Positions 17,823-26,897 are shown, numbered from the stretch's first letter. The stretch: DNA of 64,000 nucleotides from Streptomyces spiralis (GCF_014654675.1 NZ_BNBC01000007.1:1-64000); one strand, 5' to 3'. Notes: generated by a model from the sequence alone, not told the origin. Numbers and translations are program-made.

Positions 17823-20420
17823 CTACACCCACGTCCGGGGGCGGTAACGGTTGGCACGTTCCACCAGGTCGATCCTCTCCTCGCCGCCGGGCGCCAGCCG
17901 GGCCAGCGTGCGGTACGAACGCTCCAGGCCGAAGCGGAGTCCCCGCTCGTCCAGATCGCTGCCGAGCAGCACCCGCCGGGAGGCCGGGTCGGCGGCCCTG
18001 CCCCCGGAGAGTATCCAGTCCAGCGCGCAGCCGAGGACCTCCGCCGACAACCTCTCGCGTCGCGCCGGGTCCAGACCGTACGCCCGCAGGGCCTCCACCT
18101 GCCCGGCGGCCGCCGTCAGATCCTCCAGGAACGGCGTGTCGGACGCGACCGCCGTACGGTGCCGCAGCCGCGCCCGTACGGCCGCCACGCGGGCCGCCGT
18201 GTAGTGGATGGAGGACTCCGGAACCGACTCCAGGGTCCGTACGGCCCCTCGCCGGTCGCCGGCCGCGAGCTGCACCCTGGCCAGGGCGAACGCCGCGCCC
18301 ACATGGCTCGGGTCGGTCGACCACACCAGGCGGTAGTACTCGGCGGCGTTGTCGAGCTGGCCGAGGACCTCCGCGCACAGGCCGAGCGCCAGCTTCGGCG
18401 CGACCTCGCCGGGAAAGGCGTCGTAGACCGCGTCGAAGGCGAGGGCCGCGCCCTCGTGGTCGGCGGTGACCAGACAGGCCACGCCCCGGTACCAGACGAC
18501 ACGCCAGTCGTCGGGCTGCTGCTCCTCCAACTGGCGCAGCACTTCCAGCGCCGGGCCCGGATCACCGGTCTGGAGCCACGCGCGGACCTGGCGCAGCCGG
18601 GTCTCGGTCGACTGGGTGGGCGCGGCCGCGAGGGCGTTGACCAGCTCGCCGGGCGCCGACGTCAGCAGGCCCGCGAGGAAGCCCGCGTTGGGGTCGGTGG
18701 GGTCCACGTGCGGCACGGGCAGGGCGAGCGCCGCGGCCGGGGCGTCGACCGGCTTGACCAGGGCGGGAGCGGCCGGCGCACCGGGCGCCGTGCCACCGGC
18801 AGGGCTCGCGGTGCCTACGGCGTGCCCGGTGCCTGCGGTGTTCGCGGTTGCGGCGGCGGGCGCCGTGCCGGGCGTGAGCGCCGGGGCGGTGGACCTTCGG
18901 GTCCGTGCCGGTCGCGCCCCCAGCCGGGACACGTCACCGTCCAGGGCCGGGAACAACTCCGTGTCCGTGACCTTCGGTTCCGGACCGAACAGGGTCGACA
19001 GGGCGGGCCGGGCGCGGCCCGTCTGCACCGACACGACCTCCCGCAGCACGCCCGTCAGCTGCTCGGCCATCTCCTGCGCGGAGGCGAACCGGCGGGCCGG
19101 ATCGGGGTCGGTGGCGCGCACCAGCAGACGGTAGAAGGACTCGTACTGCCGGAAGACCTCGATGCTGTCGGGGTCGGGCAGGGAATCCGCGAAGACGTTC
19201 GTGTAGCCCTGGAAGTCGAAGGTGAGCACGGCGAGCGTACGGCCCACCGTGTACAGGTCGCTCGCCACCGACGGGCCGACCTCCGCCACCTCCGGCGCCT
19301 GGTAGCCGACCGTGCCGTAGATCGCCGACTCGTCGTCGTCCATGCGGCGCACCGCGCCCATGTCGATCAGCTTGAGCTGGTCCTCGGTCTGGATCGCGTT
19401 GTCGACCTTGAAGTCGCAGTACAGCAGGTTGCGGCTGTGCAGATGGCCGAGCGCCTCCAGCGCCTCGATGCCGTACGCGCAGGCCTGTTCCACCGGCAGC
19501 GGGTCCCGTCTGCCGTCCGGCGAGCGGCGGGAGTTGGCGATCTCCTTGAGCGACTTGCCGCCGACGTACTCCATCACGATGTAGCCGTCGAGGGAGCCGG
19601 TGCGCTGGTCGAGGTGCTCCACGAAGTTGTAGATCCGCACGATGTTGGCGTGCTCGATCTCCGCGAGGAAGCGCCGCTCGGAGATGGCCGCCGCCATCGC
19701 GTCCTGGTCACCGGTGTCCAGCAGGCCCTTGAGCACCACCCAGCGGTCCGAGACGGCCCGGTCCACGGCGAGGTAGATCCAGCCCAGACCGCCGTGCGCC
19801 AGACAGCCCACGACCTCGTACTGGCCGTGCACGATGTCCCCGGCCCGCAGCTTGGGCACGAACGAGTACGGATGGCCGCACTTGGTGCAGAAACCCTCCG
19901 TACGCCCCGGCCGGTCACCACGGGCCCGGCCGACCGGCGCCCCGCAGTCCGAGCGCGAGCAGAACCGCTTGCGCTCCGGCACCTCCGGGTTCTCCAGCAC
20001 CATCGAACGCGGGTCCGGGCGCGGCACCTGCGGCACCTGCACCAGCCCCGCCCCGAGTCGGCCGCGGCCCGAGGAGCCCGCCGCCGAGCCGGAGCTGCGC
20101 ACCGACACCGAACGGCTGGACGACCCGCCCGACAGCGAACGCGACAGCCGCCCGGACACCGAGCGGCGCGACTTCGACGACTGCGACGACGTACGCGCAC
20201 TGCGGCCGCTGCGCCCGCTGGTGCCGGAACCGCCGCTGCCCGCAGAGCCGCGGGAGCCCCTGCCGCCGCCGGTCACCCCGGTGGGCGGCGAGCCCACCAT
20301 GCCGGTCGCCGACACCACCGGCGCCAGACCGCAGGTGTCGCAGTACAGCTCGCCGCCGCCGACGTCCTCGTAACGGCCGTCGCAGTCGGGCCGCTGACAG
20401 GCCTGCCCCGCCTGACTCAT
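17823..20420 (-). CDS. pknG: PknG-type serine/threonine kinase with TPR domain
   Basis: An 865-residue soluble kinase with the PknG order: N-terminal disordered region, rubredoxin-like ribbon, kinase, TPR. An additional ribbon is at the very N-terminus (Cys 8, 13, 27, 30), followed by a Ser/Arg-rich linker. The rubredoxin-like ribbon has Cys 154, 159, 178 and 181. The kinase core has the invariant Lys at 231 (VVLKGLL), catalytic YCDFKVDN with Asp 336, and DMG at 353-355 in place of DFG. The missing HRD arginine and the DMG are PknG hallmarks. TPR-like helices fill about 560-865. It overlaps the coiled-coil gene by four bases. Mycobacterial PknG controls glutamate metabolism through FHA proteins; the same role here is inference. 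Confidence 0.9.
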   Translation of the reverse strand: MSQAGQACQRPDCDGRYEDVGGGELYCDTCGLAPVVSATGMVGSPPTGVTGGGRGSRGSAGSGGSGTSGRSGRSARTSSQSSKSRRSVSGRLSRSLSGGSSSRSVSVRSSGSAAGSSGRGRLGAGLVQVPQVPRPDPRSMVLENPEVPERKRFCSRSDCGAPVGRARGDRPGRTEGFCTKCGHPYSFVPKLRAGDIVHGQYEVVGCLAHGGLGWIYLAVDRAVSDRWVVLKGLLDTGDQDAMAAAISERRFLAEIEHANIVRIYNFVEHLDQRTGSLDGYIVMEYVGGKSLKEIANSRRSPDGRRDPLPVEQACAYGIEALEALGHLHSRNLLYCDFKVDNAIQTEDQLKLIDMGAVRRMDDDESAIYGTVGYQAPEVAEVGPSVASDLYTVGRTLAVLTFDFQGYTNVFADSLPDPDSIEVFRQYESFYRLLVRATDPDPARRFASAQEMAEQLTGVLREVVSVQTGRARPALSTLFGPEPKVTDTELFPALDGDVSRLGARPARTRRSTAPALTPGTAPAAATANTAGTGHAVGTASPAGGTAPGAPAAPALVKPVDAPAAALALPVPHVDPTDPNAGFLAGLLTSAPGELVNALAAAPTQSTETRLRQVRAWLQTGDPGPALEVLRQLEEQQPDDWRVVWYRGVACLVTADHEGAALAFDAVYDAFPGEVAPKLALGLCAEVLGQLDNAAEYYRLVWSTDPSHVGAAFALARVQLAAGDRRGAVRTLESVPESSIHYTAARVAAVRARLRHRTAVASDTPFLEDLTAAAGQVEALRAYGLDPARRERLSAEVLGCALDWILSGGRAADPASRRVLLGSDLDERGLRFGLERSYRTLARLAPGGEERIDLVERANRYRPRTWV

Positions 20421-21751
20421 GACTCCCCCCTACCGTCACCGTCCTGAGGACCGCCCTGCGGCGGCACCCGTGCGGAGCCGAGCAGCTCGGCCGCCGCCCG
20501 CTGGTAGCGCAGCACGGCCTGCTCGGCCACCCGCAGGTCGCACGGCGCGCTCCACAGCATGCGGCGCGCCGCGTCGTACCGCTCGACCAGCAGCGGGTCC
20601 TCCGCCAGGCCGTGCCGGGCCACCTTCGCCTTGTACGCGTCCAGGCGGCCCCGCAGCTCGGCGCGGACCGCCAGCGGCGCCGTGACGGCCGTCAACGACT
20701 CACGGGCCCGCAGCAGTTCGTCCTCCGCCTTCTGCTCCAGCGAGTCCAGCAGCGGCGACAGCCGGTGCCACTGCGCCTGCCGGCGGTACTCGGCGGCCGT
20801 CGCCAGCTGCTCCTGCAACACGGTCGGCGGTCCGCTGACCACCGGCACCTCCGTGGCGGCGATCTTCGCCAGCACCTCGCCGCGCGCGGTGCGCGCCTCG
20901 GCGAGCGTGCGGTCCGCGCGCGAGAGCAGGTCCCGCAGCTTGATCAGCCGCTGCTCGGCGTCCTGGCGCACCCCGAGCACCGCGTCGATCTCCCGGCGCA
21001 CCTCCTCCAGGGCCCGCGCCTCACGGTCGTACACGGTGGTGTCCGGCCGGCCGCCGCCCGGGGCCGAACTGCCCTGCGTGGGCACCCAGAAGGCGAGCGG
21101 GTCGGAGACCACCTCCTCGCGCAGCCTCGCCAGCGTGTGTGTGATGCGCTCCAGGTCGTCGCCCGCCGGATGCTCACCGGGACGGACACCGACCGAGTGC
21201 GCGAGCCGGCGGGTGCGCTGGAGCTCCGCGGCCAGCAGATCTATGCGGGCGGGCAGGGCCGACCAGACCGCGTCGGCCGCGACCACCATGTCCAGGCTGG
21301 TCGCGTACAGGTCGTTCATCCGGTCCACGAGAGCGGCCAGCGAGAAGCTCTCGCTGAGCCGGCCCGCGCCGCCCTGCGCCCCCGGCACGTTCGCCGTGGC
21401 CGTCGCCGCGCCGGCGACCGTGACCGACTCGCCGCGCAGCAGCTCGGTCAGCTCCACCAGGTCCTCGCGGCTGGACCAGCGGCGGCGGGCGCGGATCTCA
21501 CGGGCGGTGCGCAGCGCGCCCGCGTAGGCGTCGAAGTACGTCCACAGCAGCGTGATCGAGGCTTCCGTCGTCGCCCAGCGCTCCCGGGTGACACCGGTCA
21601 GCTCGGCGCCCTCCAGGAGTCTGCGGCCCGCGTGGTCCTGCAGGGCGAGGAGCGAGGTCTCGATCGCCTCGTGCTCCGCGCCGAGCCGCGCCAGCGCACG
21701 GTCCACCTCGTCCCGGTCCAGTACCGGCCCGGCGGGGTCCGTGCCGCCCAT
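20417..21751 (-). CDS. unknown coiled-coil protein of the PknG operon
   Basis: A 444-residue protein, almost entirely helical, with heptad-like runs (for example REARALEEVRREIDAVLGVRQ-type sequence near 245 and EEAEQRLIKL-type sequence near 265) and no signal peptide or membrane segment. A Gly/Ala-rich break near 130 separates an N-terminal helical bundle from the long coiled coil. The C-terminus is Pro/Gly-rich. I recognise no family. The start is ATG 21751 behind GAGAGGTG, and the stop overlaps the kinase start as ATGA, so the two are coupled. Its place between the ligand-binding protein and kinase suggests a scaffold or adaptor linking the membrane sensor to PknG. Confidence 0.8.
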   Translation of the reverse strand: MGGTDPAGPVLDRDEVDRALARLGAEHEAIETSLLALQDHAGRRLLEGAELTGVTRERWATTEASITLLWTYFDAYAGALRTAREIRARRRWSSREDLVELTELLRGESVTVAGAATATANVPGAQGGAGRLSESFSLAALVDRMNDLYATSLDMVVAADAVWSALPARIDLLAAELQRTRRLAHSVGVRPGEHPAGDDLERITHTLARLREEVVSDPLAFWVPTQGSSAPGGGRPDTTVYDREARALEEVRREIDAVLGVRQDAEQRLIKLRDLLSRADRTLAEARTARGEVLAKIAATEVPVVSGPPTVLQEQLATAAEYRRQAQWHRLSPLLDSLEQKAEDELLRARESLTAVTAPLAVRAELRGRLDAYKAKVARHGLAEDPLLVERYDAARRMLWSAPCDLRVAEQAVLRYQRAAAELLGSARVPPQGGPQDGDGRGES

Positions 21752-21840
21752 CGATCACCTCTCGCTGCGTTCTGTGTGTCGTGTCCGTCGGTCGTACATC
21801 GGTCGGTGGTGCCCTCGCCGCCCCGTGCGGGGCGTCCGGT

Positions 21841-22866
21841 TCACCGGTAGTTCGGTGTCGGCGGAGTGGCCGACTCCGAATCCATACCCGGCGTGGCGGA
21901 CAACCACCTGTCGTACGACGCCTTCCAGCCCCCGTCCTTGCGGTAGTTCTCCAGTATTCGGTTGACCTGACGTACCAGATCGTCGGCACCCAGCTTCATC
22001 GCCACGCCGTAGTACTCCTTGGTGAACGTGCCGCCCTTCAGCTCCACCGCCGGGTCCTGCGCGGCCTGGCTGGCGGCGAGGGCGCCGTCGGTCACCACCG
22101 CGTCCACCTCGCCCAGTTGCAGCCGCACCAGGCAGTCCAGCTGGTTGGGGACGGTGGTGGAGATGTCGGTGGAGACGGGCAGCGTGCCGTCCTTCTTGTC
22201 GGCGGACAGGTGGTCGTAGGCCGTGGAACCGGTCGCCGAGCAGACCTTCTTGCCGGCGAGCGTCTTGTCGTAGCCCTTGATCGGCGACGTCCTCGGGGCG
22301 AGGACCTGCTGGCCGGTCAGGAAGTACGGGGCGGAGAACGCCACCTGCTTCAGCCGGTCGCAGGTGATGGTCATCGTGCGCACCACCATGTCGACCCGGC
22401 CGCTGCGGATCGCGGGGATGCGCTCGTTGGTGGGGATGGCCCGGAACTGGACCTTGTCGGCGTCGCCGAGGATGTCCTTGGCGATGCGGTGGGCCAGGTC
22501 GATGTCGAAGCCCACCAGCGCGCCGGAGGCGTTGTTCGGGTTGCGATAGCCCCAGCCGTAGCTGTTCTGGTCGACGCCGACCGACAGATAGCCGCGCGCC
22601 CTGATGGCGTCCACGGTGGGGCCGTCGGCGCCCGACGGGGACAGGCTCTGGTCCTGGGCGTTGGCGTCCGTGCAGGTGCCGGCCCTGGCCTGGAGGCCCT
22701 GTGCCGTGCCCTGGGAGCTTTGGCCGCCCGGGTCCGGGGCCGCGCTGTCGTGCGACTGGGTGTGCGGCAGCAGCAGGACGAACGCCAGCGCCAGGGCGCA
22801 GACGACCGCCATCGCTCCCACGCCGCCCCAGCCCCTCAGGCCGGCCCGCAGCCGTCGCACTCGCAT
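21841..22866 (-). CDS. glnH: GlnH-like extracellular amino-acid-binding protein
   Basis: A 341-residue family 3 solute-binding protein. Membrane anchor: residues 19-36 (AMAVVCALALAFVLLLP). The binding domain runs from about 90 (IRARGYLSVGVDQNSYGWG) through FDIDLAHRIAKDILG, DMVVRTMTITCDRL and GEVDAVVTDGALAA to the end. Unlike the mycobacterial GlnH lipoprotein, no lipobox cysteine follows the hydrophobic segment, so it seems tethered by an uncleaved helix. Cysteines in the external part probably form disulphides. ATG 22866 follows AAAGGAGGCG. It sits 35 bp after the GlnX-like gene, and no amino-acid permease lies nearby, so sensing is more likely than transport. Expected ligands are Asp or Glu by analogy. 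Confidence 0.85.
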   Translation of the reverse strand: MRVRRLRAGLRGWGGVGAMAVVCALALAFVLLLPHTQSHDSAAPDPGGQSSQGTAQGLQARAGTCTDANAQDQSLSPSGADGPTVDAIRARGYLSVGVDQNSYGWGYRNPNNASGALVGFDIDLAHRIAKDILGDADKVQFRAIPTNERIPAIRSGRVDMVVRTMTITCDRLKQVAFSAPYFLTGQQVLAPRTSPIKGYDKTLAGKKVCSATGSTAYDHLSADKKDGTLPVSTDISTTVPNQLDCLVRLQLGEVDAVVTDGALAASQAAQDPAVELKGGTFTKEYYGVAMKLGADDLVRQVNRILENYRKDGGWKASYDRWLSATPGMDSESATPPTPNYR

Positions 22867-22901
22867 CCTCGCGCCTCCTTTCACCCCTGTCACGCTCCCT
22901 G

Positions 22902-24356
22902 TCACCGGTACTCCGAGAGCCTGCGTCCGATGCCCAGCAGCGCGCCGGCCGCGCCGAGCACCATGAGCACCGCGGAACCGACCGGCAGGCCGGTCATCGC
23001 GTTCCGCCCGCCCTGCGCGGCGTCCTTGAACTCGTTCGTCTCGTGGGTGAGCGCCGACGCGAGGGAAGCGTCGACGTTGTCGAAGCACGCGCCCGTCGAC
23101 TGGCTCCGGGTGCCGGCGGCGCCGATCACCTTGTCGCGCGCCTTCTGGTAGTCGCCGGAGTCGTTGGCCTCGCGGGCCTGTACGTGCCGGGACTTCCAGA
23201 CCTTCATCGACTGGTTCGCGGTCTGTACGGGGCCCCGGCCGGCCGGGTCGTCGGCGAGGGAGGCGGCGCGGGCGAGGGTCTCGCCGAGCGAGCCGATCTC
23301 CTGGTCGTACGCCCAGTCGTAGGCGTCCATGACCGTGCCGTCCTTCAGGGTCTTGGTCTCGGCGCCACGGCTGACCAGGGTCAGGTTCTCGTCGCTGCGT
23401 GCCTTGAGGGAGGCGATCCGGGCGTCGTGCAGCACGTTCAGCGAGCGGACGCCGTGGGCGTAGGAGCCGTCGAGGCCGGCGCGGGCGACGCTGTGGCCGA
23501 CGACCAGCCACAGCAGGACGAGCGTGGTGGCGGCGGTGGCGGCGACCAGGCCGCGGTTGAGGACCCGGTTGGTGCGGCGGTAGGTGCGGTGCTGGGCCCA
23601 GGCTAGGGCGGCCAGGGCGAGGACGCCGAGGGCGATCGCCGCCCACGGGTAGGGCGTCGCGTCGCCGTAGTCCGCGCTCAGGCGCTGGTTCTCCTTCTGG
23701 TACAGGTCCTCGGCCGCCGGGAGCATCTGGTTCTGCATGGTGTCGTTGGCGGCGCGGAGATAGGCGCCGCCGACCGGGAAGCCCTGGCGGTTGTTGGCGC
23801 GGGCCGACTCCACCAGGCCCTTGTAGCGCGGCAGGAGTTCGTTGAGCTTGGTGATGGTAGCCGCGGAGGGGGAGCCGGGGTCGGAGTTGGCGGCGGCGGT
23901 GACGAGCTTGGCGGCGGCGGTGCGGACGTCGGACTCGTAGCGCTCGCGGGTGGCTCGCGTCTCCTGGATGCCCGCCAGATAGCCACTGGTCGCCATGGTG
24001 TTGGCGTCGGCGAGGGAGCGGTAGATGTCGGCGGCGTCGGAGCTGAGCGGCTGGCTGCTGTGCAGCACGTCGTCGGCGGCCGTGGCCCTGTCGGTGGTCT
24101 GCCAGGCGGTGATGGCGCCGAAGGCGACGAGGAGCAGCGCGAGGACGGCGCCCATGGCGCGGAGGCGGCCGGGTTCGGTGGTGGCGGCGGCGCGCAGGCG
24201 GTCCACGGCCTCGGCGAACGCGGTGCGGCGTGGGGGAGCGGTGGGTGCGGGTGCTGGTGGGGCAGGGGATGCCGCCGGTGGGGGCGGTGTGGACGGCAAC
24301 GTGGGCAGGGCGGGGCCCGGTGGTGGTGCCGAACTGCTCGCCGGCGAGTGTGTCAC
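22902..24356 (-). CDS. glnX: GlnX-like four-helix membrane sensor protein
   Basis: A 484-residue membrane protein and first gene of the kinase operon. After a Pro/Ala-rich cytoplasmic start come four predicted membrane helices, near 68-88 (AMGAVLALLLVAFGAITAW), 200-217, 222-245 (ATTLVLLWLVVG) and 455-475. Two helical extracytoplasmic domains lie between helices 1-2 and 3-4 and look like four-helix ligand or partner-binding modules as in chemoreceptors. This is the layout of mycobacterial GlnX, which passes the GlnH ligand state to PknG. The start is GTG 24356 behind GGGGGAGGTC. There is no kinase or HAMP-like output domain of its own. Confidence 0.82.
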   Translation of the reverse strand: MTHSPASSSAPPPGPALPTLPSTPPPPAASPAPPAPAPTAPPRRTAFAEAVDRLRAAATTEPGRLRAMGAVLALLLVAFGAITAWQTTDRATAADDVLHSSQPLSSDAADIYRSLADANTMATSGYLAGIQETRATRERYESDVRTAAAKLVTAAANSDPGSPSAATITKLNELLPRYKGLVESARANNRQGFPVGGAYLRAANDTMQNQMLPAAEDLYQKENQRLSADYGDATPYPWAAIALGVLALAALAWAQHRTYRRTNRVLNRGLVAATAATTLVLLWLVVGHSVARAGLDGSYAHGVRSLNVLHDARIASLKARSDENLTLVSRGAETKTLKDGTVMDAYDWAYDQEIGSLGETLARAASLADDPAGRGPVQTANQSMKVWKSRHVQAREANDSGDYQKARDKVIGAAGTRSQSTGACFDNVDASLASALTHETNEFKDAAQGGRNAMTGLPVGSAVLMVLGAAGALLGIGRRLSEYR

Positions 24357-24652
24357 TGCTGACCTCCCCCGTGGTCATCCGTCGCCTCAAGTATCCCTGT
24401 CGGCACGGACATCCGCACCGGCCTTCACTGGATCTTGATCGGATCGCAGTGTCCCTGCCCATGAATACGCCGGGCGAGCCGGTTCGGTTCCCTCGCGGCT
24501 GCGGGCATGCGTGCCTCCTCCAGTGCTCAACGCCCGGGAGGTACCCCCGGGCGGCGCGGGTGGGCGGTGGGGGTGCCCCCGCGCGAGCGCATTCGAGCGT
24601 GGGGGAGGCACCCCGCCAGGCGCGGCGAGCTGACCCACCCTCACGGCCCCCG
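24357..24652. other. control region of the PknG-type operon plus repeat
   Basis: These 296 bp hold the glnX ribosome site and presumably the promoter for the seven-gene operon on the right-to-left strand. I could not place -10 and -35 boxes with confidence. The half next to the sugar-kinase stop is filled by repetitive hairpin-forming DNA described separately, which probably ends the sugar operon. Confidence 0.5.
24569..24608 (+). repeat. interspersed repeat family A, intergenic copy; hairpin
   Basis: This 40-bp stretch starts GGGGGTGCCCCC, has GCGAGCGCA in the middle and ends GCGTGGGGGAGG. Together with the next bases it folds as GGTGCC against GGCACC, with further G/C pairing inside. It matches the copy inside the VWA gene and could act as terminator for the sugar operon ending at 24653. 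Confidence 0.65.
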
Positions 24653-25624
24653 TCAGGGAATGAAGTGCGTTCGCACCCTTTCCTGCACCTCCGGTGGTGC
24701 TCCGACGTGGTCCAGGCCCAGGAGGGCCGCGCCCAGGACCGGGCGGGCGGTGACCACTTGGGGGGTGGCCTTCGGGGCGCGGGCGGTGAGGCGCGCGCGG
24801 ATGCCGTCCTCCAACTGGGGGTGGCGGGCGGCCAGGACGCTGCCGCCCAGGAGGACCGGGGTCTCCTCGGTGAGGAGGTCCAGACGGGCCAGGGCGACCG
24901 TCGCCATGGTGACGACCTCCTCGGCCAGGCGCTCGACGATCGCGTGGGCGATCGGGTCGCCCTGCGCCGCCGTGGTGAACAGGACGGGAGTCAGCTCGTG
25001 ACGTCGGTGCTCGTCGACGGTCTTCAGGTGGAGGGCCTCGATGAGGGCGTACATGGAGTCGAGGCCGAAGTGGGCGGGCAGGGTGCGGGCCAGGGCCGTG
25101 GGCTCGCCGCGGCCGTCCTCGGCGCGGGCGGCGTACCACAGGGCCTCCTCCGCCAGGCCCCAGCCGCCGCCCCAGTCGCCGGAGATGCGGCCGACCGCCG
25201 GGAAGCGGGCGGTGCCGCCGTCCGGGCGCATGCCGACGCAGTTGATGCCGGCGCCGCACACCACGGCGACGCCGCGGGGTTCGGCGACGCCGGCCCGCAG
25301 GATTGCGAACGTGTCGTTGCGGACCTCGACCGTCACGCCCCACGCACGCGCGTGCAGGGCCGCCGCCAGCTGTTCCTCCTCGACCGGCAGGTCCGCGTTG
25401 GCCAGGCAGGCCGAGACATGGGAGGCGGAGGTGACCCCCGCTGTCGCGCAGGCCTCTTCCACCGCCTGTGCGAGGCCGGCCACGGCCGCCTCGACGCCCA
25501 CGGCCGGAGGTCTGAAGCCGCCGCCACGGGCCGTGGCGAGGACGGTTCCGTCGGCCGCCACGACCGCGACGTCGGTCTTGCTGTTGCCCGCGTCGATGGC
25601 GAGGACGCTTGCGGTCAGGCCCAC
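24653..25624 (-). CDS. BadF/N-acetylglucosamine-kinase family sugar kinase
   Basis: A 323-residue ASKHA-fold kinase. The phosphate-1 motif is VLAIDAGNSKTDVAVV near the start, the adenosine-side glycines are GVAVVCGAGINCVGM and GDWGGGWGLAEEAL, and a late VLLGGSVLAA follows the fold. Relatives phosphorylate GlcNAc or related amino sugars at C6. GTG 25624 is the start; it overlaps the GH4 stop by ten bases and follows GGGAGC. As the last gene of the sugar operon it may phosphorylate an imported monosaccharide, or a disaccharide so that the GH4 enzyme can cut it. The true substrate is not visible. Confidence 0.85.
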   Translation of the reverse strand: MGLTASVLAIDAGNSKTDVAVVAADGTVLATARGGGFRPPAVGVEAAVAGLAQAVEEACATAGVTSASHVSACLANADLPVEEEQLAAALHARAWGVTVEVRNDTFAILRAGVAEPRGVAVVCGAGINCVGMRPDGGTARFPAVGRISGDWGGGWGLAEEALWYAARAEDGRGEPTALARTLPAHFGLDSMYALIEALHLKTVDEHRRHELTPVLFTTAAQGDPIAHAIVERLAEEVVTMATVALARLDLLTEETPVLLGGSVLAARHPQLEDGIRARLTARAPKATPQVVTARPVLGAALLGLDHVGAPPEVQERVRTHFIP

Positions 25625-26880
25625 GCGAGGTGCTCCCGGTTGTGTGCGATCAGCTGGTCGGTGAGGGTCTCGGCGTACGCGTACTGGCCGACGAGGGGAT
25701 GCGAGAGCAGGGCGCGGAAGACGCGCTCGCGGCCGCCGCGCAGGGCCGCCTCCAGGGCCAGGTCCTCGTAGGTGGTGACGGCCGCCACCAGGCCCGCGTA
25801 GAGGGGGTCGAGCGGGGCGACGGGCAGCGGGCTCGCGCCCTTGGGGCCCACCGCCGCCTGGACCTCGATCACCGCGTCGTCCGGGAGGAAGGGCAGGGTG
25901 CCCTTGTTGTGGGTGTTGACCACCTGGTACGGGCTGCCTCCTCCGCCGAGCAGGGCCGCGGCCAGGTCGACGGCGGCCTCCGAGTAGTAGGCGCCGCCGC
26001 GCTTGGCGAGCAGCGCCGGCTTCTCGTGGAGGGACGGGTCGCCGTACATCTCGAGCAGTTGCTTCTCCATGGCGGACACTTCGGCGGCCCGGGAGGGCTT
26101 GGTGCGCAGTTCGTCCACGACCTGGTCGTGGGCGTAGTAGTAGCGCAGGTAGTAGGAGGGGACGACGCCGAGGCGGTCCAGGAGCGGGCGGGGCAGGTGG
26201 AGGTCGCCGGCGATGGTGTCGCCGTGTGCGGCCAGGAGGTCGGGCAGGACGTTCCTGCCCTCGGGGCCGTCCAGGCGTACGCCCGTCTCCCAGGTCAGGT
26301 GGTTCAGGCCGACGTGGTCGAGGTGGATGTCGGCGGGCGCGACGTCGAGCATCGCCGCGAACTTCCGCTGGAAGCCGATCGCCACGTTGCACAGGCCGAC
26401 CGCGCGGTGGCCGGCCTGGAGCAGGGCGCGGGTGACGATGCCGACCGGGTTGGTGAAGTCGATGATCCAGGCGTTCGGGTTGGCGCGGCGGACTCGGTCG
26501 GCGATGTCCAGGACGACCGGGACCGTGCGCAGGGCCTTGGCCAGGCCGCCGGCGCCGGTCGTCTCCTGGCCGACGCAGCCGCACTCCAGGGGCCAGGTCT
26601 CGTCCTGCAGTCGGGCCGCCTGGCCGCCGACGCGGAGCTGGAGCAGGACGGCGTCGGCGCCGTCGACGGCCGCCTCCAGGTCGGAGGTGGTGACGATACG
26701 GCCGGGGTGGCCCTGGTGGGCGAAGATGCGCCGGGCCAGGCCGCCGACCAGCTCCAGGCGGTCCGTCGCCGGGTCGACGAGGACCAGTTCCTCGACGGGG
26801 AGGGTGTCCCTGAGCCGCGCGAATCCGTCGATGAGTTCGGGGGTGTAGGTCGAACCGCCGCCGACCACGGTGAGTTTCAT
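25615..26880 (-). CDS. GH4 family 6-phospho-beta-glycosidase
   Basis: A 421-residue NAD- and metal-dependent glycosidase. The Rossmann start is KLTVVGGGSTYTPELIDG, and metal ligands lie in GLCNVAIG (Cys) and GLNHLTWE (His). The ITRALLQAGHRAVGLCN region fits the 6-phospho-beta-glucosidase subgroup. These enzymes work by oxidation at C3 and act on 6-phosphorylated disaccharides such as cellobiose-6-phosphate or chitobiose-6-phosphate. ATG 26880 lies 17 bp after the permease stop. No phosphotransferase permease is present, so the phosphate must come from elsewhere, possibly the adjacent kinase. Confidence 0.9.
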   Translation of the reverse strand: MKLTVVGGGSTYTPELIDGFARLRDTLPVEELVLVDPATDRLELVGGLARRIFAHQGHPGRIVTTSDLEAAVDGADAVLLQLRVGGQAARLQDETWPLECGCVGQETTGAGGLAKALRTVPVVLDIADRVRRANPNAWIIDFTNPVGIVTRALLQAGHRAVGLCNVAIGFQRKFAAMLDVAPADIHLDHVGLNHLTWETGVRLDGPEGRNVLPDLLAAHGDTIAGDLHLPRPLLDRLGVVPSYYLRYYYAHDQVVDELRTKPSRAAEVSAMEKQLLEMYGDPSLHEKPALLAKRGGAYYSEAAVDLAAALLGGGGSPYQVVNTHNKGTLPFLPDDAVIEVQAAVGPKGASPLPVAPLDPLYAGLVAAVTTYEDLALEAALRGGRERVFRALLSHPLVGQYAYAETLTDQLIAHNREHLAWA

Positions 26881-26897
26881 CTGAGTCCCTCGGCTTT

